A DNA stretch of 13,419 bases from Ferrovibrio terrae_B (GTDB taxonomy: Bacteria > Pseudomonadota > Alphaproteobacteria > Ferrovibrionales > Ferrovibrionaceae): assembly GCF_943371255.1 (NCBI RefSeq), contig NZ_CALRUC010000119.1, positions 1 through 13,419 of the forward strand, in the 5' to 3' direction. Positions within the stretch are counted from its first letter, which is position 1, and the number at the start of each line of letters is the position of its first letter. Both the position numbers and the translations under genes were made by a program. Positions 6,394 through 12,203 of this stretch are shown piece by piece. The notes under the pieces were generated by a model. It saw nothing but the letters and a program-made list of their open reading frames with translations. It ran no database searches and was not told the origin of the DNA.

Positions 6394-7401
6394 ATGGCCC
6401 AGTTCCTCGTTACCGGCGGCTGCGGCTTCATCGGCTCGCATCTGGTCGACCAGCTGCTGCGCCAGGGCCACCGGGTCCGCGTGCTGGATGATCTCTCCAG
6501 CGGCCGCACCCAGAATCTGGCACCCGAGGCCGAGCTGATGCTGGGCGATGTCGTCGATCCCGCCATTGCGGCGCTCGCCATGGCCGGGGTCAGCGGCTGT
6601 TTCCACCTTGCCGCCGCTGGCACGGCGGCCAGCCGGGAAGACTGGCTCGGCACCCATCGCACCAATCTGGGCGGCACTATTGCCGTCTTCGATGCCGCGC
6701 GCTCCCGCGCCGTGCCCGTGGTCTATGCGTCATCGGCCGCCGTCTATGGCGACAGCAACGACCAGCGCCTGTCGGAGATGGCGGCAACACGACCACTCAC
6801 TGCCTATGGTGCCGACAAGCTGGGCTGCGAGTTGCACGGTCGCATCGCCGCCAGCCTGCATGGCGTGCCCACCGCCGGCCTGCGACTGTTCAATGTCTAT
6901 GGCCCGCGCCAGGATCCGGCGTCGCCCTATGCCGGCGTGATCAGCATTTTCACCGCCCATGCCGCCAGCAGCACGGCCATGCCGCTGCATGGCGACGGCG
7001 AACAGCAGCGCGATTTCATTTTCGTCGCCGATGCGGTGGCGCATCTCGTCGCGGCGATGGATCGCCTGCTTGAACGCCAGCGCGACCGCCGCCCGGCTGC
7101 GGCAGCGGTGTTCAACATCTGCACCGGCCAGCCGACCCGCATCCGGGATCTCGCCGCGCTGATCGCGCGCCTGAGCGGCCAGCCGCCGCAGGTGGCCGCA
7201 ACGCCGTCCCGCGCCGGCGATATCCGCCGCCTGATCGGCGATCCCACGGCGGCGATCCGGCATCTGCGCGTGGCCGCCACCACAGCGCTGGAAGACGGCC
7301 TGCGCATCACGCTCACGCGCCTGCAGCCCGAACCGCCGCCCAGGCTGCATCCGGCAGCCCCCTTCGCCGTGCACTGGTCGAGCCGCCTGCTGTCGCAGTA
7401 G
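6394..7401 (+). CDS. NAD-dependent epimerase/dehydratase (extended SDR, UDP-glucose 4-epimerase-like)
   Basis: A 335-residue extended short-chain dehydrogenase/reductase that probably acts on a nucleotide sugar. The Rossmann NAD motif TGGCGFIGSH is at 7-16, the acidic cofactor-binding residues LDD at 31-33, GDVVD at 51-55 and HLAAAGT near 71-77. SSAAVYG at 113-119, with Tyr138 and Lys142 in YGADK, forms the catalytic triad. RLFNVYGPRQ at 164-173 and the later GDGEQQRDFIFVADA are typical substrate-domain motifs. The start has a strong AGGAAAGG eight bases upstream. The gene diverges from gntR and stands alone. Its substrate is not determinable, and no glycosyltransferases or polysaccharide genes are nearby. 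The AGE-family gene of region 1 is the only other sugar-modifying enzyme in the window. Confidence 0.85.
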   Translation: MAQFLVTGGCGFIGSHLVDQLLRQGHRVRVLDDLSSGRTQNLAPEAELMLGDVVDPAIAALAMAGVSGCFHLAAAGTAASREDWLGTHRTNLGGTIAVFDAARSRAVPVVYASSAAVYGDSNDQRLSEMAATRPLTAYGADKLGCELHGRIAASLHGVPTAGLRLFNVYGPRQDPASPYAGVISIFTAHAASSTAMPLHGDGEQQRDFIFVADAVAHLVAAMDRLLERQRDRRPAAAAVFNICTGQPTRIRDLAALIARLSGQPPQVAATPSRAGDIRRLIGDPTAAIRHLRVAATTALEDGLRITLTRLQPEPPPRLHPAAPFAVHWSSRLLSQ

Positions 7402-7426
7402 GCGGCGGCGTATATAAATCTGCCGG

Positions 7427-7432
7427 TATAAT
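7427..7432 (+). promoter_or_regulatory. Isolated perfect TATAAT box beside the repeat element
   Basis: TATAAT sits in an AT-rich patch (7410-7436) four bases left of the inverted-repeat unit. No acceptable -35 box lies 16-18 bases upstream. A plus-strand transcript would run antisense to the GIY-YIG gene. It may simply be an AT-rich target site of the element. Confidence 0.2.
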
Positions 7433-7435
7433 ACA

Positions 7436-7468
7436 ACCCGTCATGCCCGGGCTTGTCCCGGGCATCCA
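7436..7468 (+). repeat. Left inverted-repeat unit of the GIY-YIG element
   Basis: A 33-base unit with a perfect reverse-complement copy at 7803-7835. It is itself a hairpin: ATGCCCGGG (7443-7451), loop CTTGT, CCCGGGCAT (7457-7465), a 9-bp stem. It starts 34 bases after the epimerase stop and could also help end that transcript, although no T run follows. Confidence 0.9.
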
Positions 7469-7494
7469 ATCGCCCTTACCGCAGCGCTCAGTTC

Positions 7495-7782
7495 TTAGAC
7501 CAGCGTCTCGTAAAGATCCTGCCATTCCAGATTCACGGCATGGATCATTTCCAACTTGCGGCTGCGCGTCCAATGCTTGATAGCTTTTTCCCGCTGGATG
7601 GCATCCCGAATATCGTCATGTGGCTCGATATAAATGAGACGCTTCAGCCCGTACTTTTTGGTGAAGCCATCCACCAAGCCCTCGCGATGCTCCCATGCTC
7701 GGCGTGCAATATCGGACGTCACTCCGACATAGAGTGTGCCATTGGGTTTGTTCGTAACAATGTATACCCATCCACCGGCCAT
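7495..7782 (-). CDS. Small GIY-YIG nuclease-domain protein (UvrC-like)
   Basis: A 95-residue single-domain protein of the stand-alone GIY-YIG endonuclease family. The signature appears as WVYIVTN near residues 5-11 and LYVGVT near 16-21. It is followed by the conserved arginine region DIARRAWEHREG, KKYGLKRLIYIE, the basic AIQREKAIKHWTRSRKLEMI and the closing NLEWQDLYETL, where the family usually has NPEW.DL. The conserved glutamate of the fold is likely the one in QREKAIKHW. The start at 7782 was chosen because residues further upstream in this frame would be a translation of the palindromic repeat. There is no well-placed Shine-Dalgarno sequence, so expression may be low. The gene is enclosed by perfect inverted repeats, which suggests that it acts on them. 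A DNA-repair or nuclease role cannot be excluded. Confidence 0.85.
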   Translation of the reverse strand: MAGGWVYIVTNKPNGTLYVGVTSDIARRAWEHREGLVDGFTKKYGLKRLIYIEPHDDIRDAIQREKAIKHWTRSRKLEMIHAVNLEWQDLYETLV

Positions 7783-7802
7783 GCCCTGACGCTGGCATGG
7801 GA

Positions 7803-7835
7803 TGGATGCCCGGGACAAGCCCGGGCATGACGGGT
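7803..7835 (-). repeat. Right inverted-repeat unit of the GIY-YIG element
   Basis: An exact reverse complement of 7436-7468, with hairpin arms ATGCCCGGG (7806-7814) and CCCGGGCAT (7820-7828). It ends 37 bases before the benE start codon, so any benE promoter must lie within or next to the element. No Shine-Dalgarno sequence is visible before benE. Confidence 0.9.
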
Positions 7836-7872
7836 AATGTGAACCTTCTGATTCGCATAACACCATCGCCCC

Positions 7873-9066
7873 ATGTCCATTTCCTCGCCTGATCCCGCCT
7901 CCGCCTCGCTCACGCCCGCCATCGCCGCCGGGCTGCTCTCGGCCTTCGTCGGCTTCGCTTCGTCCTTTGCGGTGATCCTGCAGGGCCTGATCGCCGTCGG
8001 CGCCAGCCAGGCCCAGGCGGCATCCGGCCTGATGGCGCTCAGCATCGCCATGGGACTTTGCGCCATCATCCTCAGCCTGAAAACCAGAATGCCGATCAGC
8101 ATCGCCTGGTCGACGCCGGGCGGCGCGCTGCTGGCAGCAAGCGCCGGCCAGGAGATCGCCGGCGGCTTTGCCGGCGCGGTTGGCGCCTTCCTGATCTGCG
8201 GTGCGCTGCTCACGCTGGCCGGCCTGTGGAAACCGCTCGGCCGCGCCGTCGCCGCAATTCCGCCGGCGCTCGCCAATGCCATGCTGGCCGGCATTCTGCT
8301 CGGCCTGTGCCTCGCGCCGGTGAAGGCGGTGGCCGCGCTTCCCGTTGCCGGTCTCAGCATCGTCATCGTCTGGGCGCTGGTGGCGAAATTCAAACGCCTC
8401 TACGCCATGCCGGCCGCCGTGCTAGTGACGCTCGGCTTCATCATCGCCGGCGGCGAGATCAGTGCAGCAAGCCTCGGATCACTATGGCCGCAGCCGGTGC
8501 TCGTCATGCCTGCATTCTCCGCCAGCGCCCTGCTCGGCATCGCGCTGCCGCTGTTCATCGTCACCATGGCCTCGCAGAACATCCCCGGCATCGCCGTGCT
8601 GCAGGCCAATGACTATCGCCCCGATCCGGCGCCGCTGTTCCGCGCCACCGGCATCTTCAGCCTGCTGGGAGCGCCGTTTGGCGGCCATGCGGTCAACCTC
8701 GCTGCCATCACGGCGGCGATCTGTGCCGGGCCCGAGGCGCATCCCGATCGCGACAAACGCTGGATCGCCGCCGTGGTGGCCGGCATCGGCTATATCATCT
8801 TCGGCCTGCTGGCGACGGCGGCCACCGCGGTGTTCAGCGCCGCGCCGCCGGTGCTGATCCAGGCGGTTGCCGGCCTGGCGCTGCTGGGGGCCTTTGCCAA
8901 TGCGCTGGTCATGGCGCTGTCTGAGGCGCAGAGCCGCGAGGCGGCCGCCATCACCTTCATCGTCGCCGCCAGCGGACTCACGCTGTTCGGCATCGGCGGC
9001 GCCTTCTGGGGCCTGATCGCCGGCGGTGCGATTCTGGCGCTGACGCGGTGGAAGCGGGGAACCTGA
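7873..9066 (+). CDS. benE: BenE-family transporter (benzoate/H+ symporter-like)
   Basis: A 397-residue inner-membrane protein with roughly 11-12 hydrophobic segments, the normal size for BenE. Diagnostic stretches are ISIAWSTPGGALLAASAG near 76-93, PPALANAMLAGILLGL near 135-150, TMASQNIPGIAVL near 235-247 and the loop FGGHAVNLAAITAAICAGPEAHPD near 273-296. Characterised relatives import benzoate with protons, but no aromatic-degradation genes are in this window. The real substrate may be another aromatic or organic acid, so the symbol reflects family only. The start at 7873 is the first ATG in frame. No Shine-Dalgarno sequence precedes it. The repeat element ends just upstream. A small gene for a proline-rich protein follows after 41 bases. 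Confidence 0.82.
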   Translation: MSISSPDPASASLTPAIAAGLLSAFVGFASSFAVILQGLIAVGASQAQAASGLMALSIAMGLCAIILSLKTRMPISIAWSTPGGALLAASAGQEIAGGFAGAVGAFLICGALLTLAGLWKPLGRAVAAIPPALANAMLAGILLGLCLAPVKAVAALPVAGLSIVIVWALVAKFKRLYAMPAAVLVTLGFIIAGGEISAASLGSLWPQPVLVMPAFSASALLGIALPLFIVTMASQNIPGIAVLQANDYRPDPAPLFRATGIFSLLGAPFGGHAVNLAAITAAICAGPEAHPDRDKRWIAAVVAGIGYIIFGLLATAATAVFSAAPPVLIQAVAGLALLGAFANALVMALSEAQSREAAAITFIVAASGLTLFGIGGAFWGLIAGGAILALTRWKRGT

Positions 9067-9073
9067 ACGATGG

Positions 9074-9108
9074 TGGCGGGTTTCTTCTTCATCAGGAGGA
9101 ACCCGCCA
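9074..9108 (+). promoter_or_regulatory. Hairpin sequestering the Shine-Dalgarno sequence of the downstream small gene
   Basis: The arm TGGCGGGTTTCTTC (9074-9087) pairs with GGAGGAACCCGCCA (9095-9108) over 14 consecutive positions: 12 Watson-Crick pairs and two G-U pairs (9083/9099 and 9086/9096), with a 7-base loop TTCATCA. The stem contains nearly all of AGGAGG (9094-9099) and the A of the start codon. No T run follows, so it is not an intrinsic terminator. The benE stop at 9064-9066 is close enough that a terminating ribosome would cover the stem base. Translational coupling or a temperature/ligand-sensitive switch are both possible. Confidence 0.6.
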
Positions 9109-9491
9109 TGGCCGAACAGCCCAAGCCGAACCCGAAACCGCCCACGACACCGCCCGACAGGCCGCAGCCGAAAACGCCAATCGGCGATCCGCCCAGCAAG
9201 GACAAGCCGCGCATCGCACAACCGAAGCAGATGACGCTCGAACCCGGCGAGCATGGCCGCGACAGCGGCCCGCTGCATACCGAGCCGCTGGTGCGCAATG
9301 CGCCGCGACAGGTGCATTATGGCCCCGGCACCTATGGCAACGACCAGTTCGCGGCCGAGCATCATGATGATTTCGAAGGCGACGGCGTGAAGCCCGAAGG
9401 CCTCGACGAAGCGCAGTCAGCGCCGCGCCGGCCGACCGCCAGGCCGAAGGAAAAACGCTACGGCCGCCAGGGCGGCGAGGGCAAAGGCTAG
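9108..9491 (+). CDS. Small proline-rich, probably disordered protein
   Basis: A 127-residue hydrophilic protein of unrecognised family. The first half is dominated by Pro, Lys and short polar repeats (PKPNPKPPTTPPDRPQPK). The middle holds acidic/histidine patches (AAEHHDDFEGDG) and the end is basic (RPKEKRYGRQGGEGKG). There are no signal peptide, membrane segment or cysteines, so intrinsic disorder in the cytoplasm is the best description. The start at 9108 is set by an excellent AGGAGG eight bases upstream; an in-frame ATG at 9048 would overlap benE and is unlikely. It is on the benE strand and may share its transcript. It ends 9 bases before the convergent LysE-family gene. Composition resembles small stress-associated disordered proteins, but no function can be assigned. 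Confidence 0.7.
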   Translation: MAEQPKPNPKPPTTPPDRPQPKTPIGDPPSKDKPRIAQPKQMTLEPGEHGRDSGPLHTEPLVRNAPRQVHYGPGTYGNDQFAAEHHDDFEGDGVKPEGLDEAQSAPRRPTARPKEKRYGRQGGEGKG

Positions 9492-9500
9492 ACGGTATCC

Positions 9501-10133
9501 CTACCGCTTGGCCTCCAGCGCCATGCGCACCGCAAGACCGGCCAGCACGGTGCCCATCAGCCAGCGCTGCACCAGCAGCCAGAGCGGGCGTTCGGCCAGG
9601 AAGCCGGCGATGCTGCCGGCCGTCAGCGCGATCAGGCAGTTCACGCTGACGCTGATGACGATCTGGATGAAACCGAGCGTGATCGACTGGCCGAGCACGT
9701 TGCCCTGTTCCGGATTGAGGAACTGCGGCAGCAGCGACAGATACAGCATGGCGATCTTGGGATTGAGCAGGTTGGTGACCAGCCCCATGACGAAGAGCTT
9801 GCGCGGGCTGTCCTGCGGCAGCTGTTTGACCTGGAACGGCGAGCGGCCGCCGGGCTTGATCGCCTGCCAGGCCAGCCAGAACAGATAGGCGGCGCCGCCA
9901 TAGCACAAAGCCTCGTAGGCATAGGGCACCACCAGCAGCAAGGCCGTGATGCCGAAGGCGGCCGAGAGCATGTAGAAGACGAAGCCGAGCGCGACGCCGC
10001 CCAGCGAGATCAGCCCGGCCACGCGGCCCTGGCAGATCGAGCGCGAGATCAGGTAGATCATGTTCGGCCCGGGCGTCAGCACCATGCCGAAGGATACGGC
10101 GGCAAAGGCCAGCAGGTTTGCGGTGGTGGGCAT
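9501..10133 (-). CDS. LysE/RhtB-family amino-acid exporter
   Basis: A 210-residue inner-membrane protein with about six hydrophobic segments, the standard size for LysE/RhtB translocators. The N-terminal signature TPGPNMIYLISRSI is at 20-33 and the mid-protein NLLNPKIAMLYLSLLPQF at about 120-138. Relatives export amino acids or related metabolites such as threonine, homoserine or lysine; the substrate cannot be read here. GGAG lies eight bases before the start codon. The strong terminator at 10231-10274 separates it from the upstream hydrolase gene, so its promoter must lie in 10134-10230, where no clear consensus is visible. Confidence 0.88.
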   Translation of the reverse strand: MPTTANLLAFAAVSFGMVLTPGPNMIYLISRSICQGRVAGLISLGGVALGFVFYMLSAAFGITALLLVVPYAYEALCYGGAAYLFWLAWQAIKPGGRSPFQVKQLPQDSPRKLFVMGLVTNLLNPKIAMLYLSLLPQFLNPEQGNVLGQSITLGFIQIVISVSVNCLIALTAGSIAGFLAERPLWLLVQRWLMGTVLAGLAVRMALEAKR

Positions 10134-10230
10134 GGGAAGGCTCCGATGTTTTTTGCCATCCTAGCCAAGACCGGTCACCGCTTCAGCAGCGGAATTGTCA
10201 GGCGGCAATTGCGCCCGCCGCTTTCGCGCA

Positions 10231-10274
10231 CAAAAAGCAGACAGGCGGAACCCGAAGGTCGCCGCCTGCCTGCT
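10231..10274 (-). terminator. Strong intrinsic terminator of the exported alpha/beta hydrolase gene
   Basis: On the minus strand, AGCAGGCAGGCGG (10274-10262) pairs with CCGCCTGTCTGCT (10248-10236), a 13-bp stem with one G-U pair, and TTTTTG follows. The loop folds further around a TTCG tetraloop (GACC-TTCG-GGTT). It begins 14 bases after the hydrolase stop codon. Confidence 0.85.
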
Positions 10275-10287
10275 CCGGTCCCGTCGC

Positions 10288-11082
10288 TTAACGCGCGGCG
10301 GGGATGGCCTCCCTGGCCGCCCGGTCGATCACATCGGCGACCACCTTGGGCTGCGTCATGAAGACCGCGTGGCTGGCGGCGACATTCGTCACCTTCGCAT
10401 TGATGCGCTTGGCCATGTGCTGCAGCATCTTCTGGTCGAAGGCCTTGTCGTCGGTGGCGATCACCGCCCAGCTGGGCTTGCTGCGCCAGGCAGCGTTCGT
10501 CAGCCTGGTGCCGAAGGCCGACAGGTTGATCGGCACCTGGGAGTCGCGCATGAAGGCGGCATCCGCATCGCTGGTATCGGCGGCGAAGCCGGCCTTGAAC
10601 TTCGCCAGATCGATGAAGCCGTAGCCGTCCTTCTGCGCGTCGATGACGAATTCGGGCGGCGTGGTGAAGCCCTCATACTGCTGCGCCGAGGTCTCGCCGG
10701 CATCGGGCGAGAACGCCGAGACATAGACCAGGCCGGCGACCTTCGGGTCGATGCCGGCCTCGGTGATCACGGTGCCGCCCCAGGAATGGCCGACCAGGAT
10801 GGCCGGGCCGCTCTGGCGATCCAGTGCACGCTTCGTCGCCGCCACATCGTCGGCCAGCGAGGTCAGCGGATTCTGCACGATGGTGACGCGGTAGCCGCGC
10901 CCGGTCAGCGCGTCATAGACACCGCGCCAGCCGGCGCCATCGGCGAAGGCGCCGTGCACCAGCACGACATTCCTGATCGCCTGGGTCTCGGGGATGCGGT
11001 CGGCGGCGGAAGCGCCGGTGGCGGCGGCGATGCCGGTGGCGATGATGGCGGCGCTCAACATGGTGCGGGTCTGGGTGGTCAT
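10288..11082 (-). CDS. Exported alpha/beta hydrolase
   Basis: A 264-residue alpha/beta-hydrolase-fold protein with a Sec-type signal peptide: TTQTRT, a hydrophobic core at 8-22 and a likely cleavage after ASA at 26. It should act in the periplasm. The oxyanion-hole motif LVHGAFADG is at 41-49, the nucleophile elbow GHSWGG gives Ser100, Asp212 or Asp211 is the acid and His238 in ASHAV completes the triad. VTIVQNPLTSL near 67-77 is typical of a family often annotated as esterase or chloroperoxidase-like. AAGGAAG is well placed before the start at 11082. The gene diverges from an OhrR-like regulator with a 26-bp palindrome between them and has its own terminator. Regulation by organic peroxide or another electrophile is inferred from that regulator. 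The substrate is unknown. Confidence 0.85.
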   Translation of the reverse strand: MTTQTRTMLSAAIIATGIAAATGASAADRIPETQAIRNVVLVHGAFADGAGWRGVYDALTGRGYRVTIVQNPLTSLADDVAATKRALDRQSGPAILVGHSWGGTVITEAGIDPKVAGLVYVSAFSPDAGETSAQQYEGFTTPPEFVIDAQKDGYGFIDLAKFKAGFAADTSDADAAFMRDSQVPINLSAFGTRLTNAAWRSKPSWAVIATDDKAFDQKMLQHMAKRINAKVTNVAASHAVFMTQPKVVADVIDRAAREAIPAAR

Positions 11083-11106
11083 GGCTGTCTTCCTTTTTTA
11101 ATCGCG

Positions 11107-11132
11107 ACAACTGTTATCGCGATAACAGTTGT
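11107..11132. promoter_or_regulatory. Perfect 26-bp palindrome, probable MarR/OhrR operator
   Basis: The arms read ACAACTGTTATCG and CGATAACAGTTGT with no mismatch or spacer. It overlaps the -10 box and start point of the proposed hydrolase promoter, so binding would repress that gene. Additional TCGCGA cores lie at 11102-11107 and 11171-11176. Confidence 0.75.
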
Positions 11133-11158
11133 GTAGCCGATGCCCATACACCCGTCAA
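11130..11158 (-). promoter_or_regulatory. Candidate promoter of the exported hydrolase gene
   Basis: Minus-strand TTGACG (11158-11153), 17 bases, TACACA (11135-11130). The predicted start point falls inside the 26-bp palindrome (11107-11132), an arrangement that suits repression. Confidence 0.45.
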
Positions 11159-11168
11159 GCATAATTCT

Positions 11169-11178
11169 TATCGCGATA
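11169..11178. promoter_or_regulatory. Second TCGCGA-centred site before the OhrR-like gene
   Basis: TATCGCGATA is a 10-base palindrome sharing the core of the 26-bp site. It lies upstream of a possible plus-strand -10 box TACAAT (11193-11198) for the regulator gene, at about the -35 position. It is probably an autoregulatory half of the same operator system. Confidence 0.5.
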
Positions 11179-11225
11179 TTGTTTTTTGCGGTTACAATGG
11201 CCATATGCCTGGCAAGGAGCCCGCC

Positions 11226-11696
11226 ATGACTGCGAAAAAATCCAACAATCCCGTGCCTTTGGACGATCAGGTCTGCTACGCCATCTATTCGGCGGGGATG
11301 GCCATCCAGCGAGTCTACAAGCCCCTGCTCGACCGTTTGGGGCTGACCTATCCGCAATATCTGGTGCTCAATGTGCTCTGGCGCGAGGACGGCCTGACGG
11401 TCGGCGCCATCGCCGAGCGGCTGGCGCTGGAATCGAGCACGCTGACGCCCCTGCTGAAACGGCTGGAAACCGCCGGCCTGCTGCAGCGGACCAGAAATCC
11501 GCAGAATGAACGCCAGGTCGTCATCGCCCTGACCGATCGGGGCCACGCCATCCGGTCCGAGGCCGGCTGCCTGAACGACGCCCTGCTGGCGGCCTCCAGG
11601 CAACCGGTCGCCAACCTGGGCAGCTTGAACCGCGACGTCCGCCAGCTGCGCGACGCACTCTATGAGTCTATCGGCGGCTGGGCCGCCCCGACATGA
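11226..11696 (+). CDS. OhrR-like MarR-family redox regulator
   Basis: A 156-residue winged-helix repressor. The N-terminal DDQVCYAIYSAG (13-24), YKPLLDRLGLTYPQYLVL (32-49) and LWREDGLTVGAIAERLALESSTLTPLLKRLE (51-81) match the OhrR branch of MarR proteins. Cys17 is at the position of the peroxide-sensing cysteine, and Cys115 could be the second cysteine of a two-Cys sensor. The wing is RTRNPQNERQVVIALT (88-103). AAGGAG six bases before 11226 fixes the start; the ATG at 11205 lacks this. It is divergent from the exported hydrolase, with shared palindromes. The classical partner gene ohr is absent here, so it may be an OhrR paralogue that controls the hydrolase. It has no visible terminator before the convergent GNAT gene. 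Confidence 0.85.
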   Translation: MTAKKSNNPVPLDDQVCYAIYSAGMAIQRVYKPLLDRLGLTYPQYLVLNVLWREDGLTVGAIAERLALESSTLTPLLKRLETAGLLQRTRNPQNERQVVIALTDRGHAIRSEAGCLNDALLAASRQPVANLGSLNRDVRQLRDALYESIGGWAAPT

Positions 11697-11733
11697 CGAT
11701 CACCGACATGACGATCACGGGCATGACGGTCAC
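11689..11733. repeat. Three tandem 15-bp repeats between convergent genes
   Basis: CGACATGACGATCAC occurs at 11689-11703 and 11704-11718, with a third copy (GGGCATGACGGTCAC) at 11719-11733. The first copy carries the stop codon of the OhrR-like gene, and the third contains the stop of the GNAT gene on the other strand. Being a multiple of three, the repeat places a TGA in the same frame in each copy. Confidence 0.8.
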
Positions 11734-12203
11734 GGGCTGATCGCGCGCTCGAAAATCACCAGCCGCGCCGGACCGATCTCCGTATCGATCACCTGCCAGC
11801 CGCGCTTTTCATAGAAGCCCTGTACTGCCGGCCGCGCCGAGAGATACAGCCGCGCGATGCCCGCCGCGGCAGCGCGCTGCTCCACCGCCGTCACCAGCGC
11901 CGCACCAAGGCCGGCCCGGCGCCGATCCGGCGCCACCCACAATGCGGCCAGCCAGGGCGCGAGGTCCGCGCGTTCGGGCTCATCGCAGGCGATCAGCGAA
12001 ACCGTGCCGCAGAAAACACCGTCACATTCCGCTGCCAGCGTAAACGGCAGATCGCCGGGCGCCAGATGCTTGCGAAAGCCCGCCTGCAGATCGGAAAGCG
12101 CACGGCCCTTATGCTGCCAGAAGGTCGCCCAGATGGCTTCGGCCACCGCATCGAGCAGGTCGGGCCGGTCCCGCAGGTCATGGATGGTGAAGGCGGCGTT
12201 CAT
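11730..12203 (-). CDS. GNAT-family N-acetyltransferase
   Basis: A 157-residue single-domain acetyltransferase of the GNAT fold. The acetyl-CoA binding motif A is LWVAPDRRRAGLGAALV at about 88-104 with the RRxGxG pattern. It is preceded by the strand FCGTVSLIACDE near 64-75 and followed by RLYLSARPAVQGFYEKRGWQV near 117-137, the usual C-terminal GNAT strand with FYEKRGW. The acceptor substrate is unknown. The first 26 bases overlap the end of the upstream alpha/beta-hydrolase-like gene, so the two are very probably in one operon. Its end runs into the tandem repeat shared with the convergent OhrR-like gene. Confidence 0.87.
   Translation of the reverse strand: MNAAFTIHDLRDRPDLLDAVAEAIWATFWQHKGRALSDLQAGFRKHLAPGDLPFTLAAECDGVFCGTVSLIACDEPERADLAPWLAALWVAPDRRRAGLGAALVTAVEQRAAAAGIARLYLSARPAVQGFYEKRGWQVIDTEIGPARLVIFERAISP

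Larger units (their letters stand above)
7436..7835. mobile_element. Compact ~400-bp element: GIY-YIG gene between 33-bp inverted repeats
   Basis: The only gene between the perfect 33-base inverted repeats (7436-7468 and 7803-7835) is a 95-codon GIY-YIG nuclease. The whole unit lies between the epimerase gene and benE without breaking either. No obvious target-site duplication flanks it. The layout resembles REP palindromes with a linked transposase-like gene (RAYT), but with a GIY-YIG enzyme instead. Mobility is an inference; the repeat geometry is seen directly. Confidence 0.4.

Noticed and set aside
6216..6677. A 449-codon form of the GntR regulator starting at 6677
   Set aside because: The extra N terminus overlaps the divergent epimerase gene and the operator/promoter region; the 6215 start is more credible.
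7762..7767. Third GTATAC, as a further GntR site
   Set aside because: It lies inside the GIY-YIG coding sequence at the conserved VYI codons and has no palindromic extension; chance occurrence.
7436..7835. Interpretation as a two-unit CRISPR-like array
   Set aside because: The two copies are inverted rather than direct and 334 bases apart, and the interval holds a gene.
9048..9107. Earlier ATG at 9048 for the small proline-rich protein
   Set aside because: It overlaps the end of benE and ignores the well-placed AGGAGG before 9108.
8482..9906. Minus-strand open frame of 474 codons spanning benE, the small gene and part of the exporter
   Set aside because: It crosses three supported genes and its product is low-complexity Arg/Ala/Gly; a shadow frame.
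10195..11136. Plus-strand open frame of 313 codons opposite the exported hydrolase
   Set aside because: It covers a terminator, a full catalytic-triad gene and the operator on the other strand; no coding evidence of its own.
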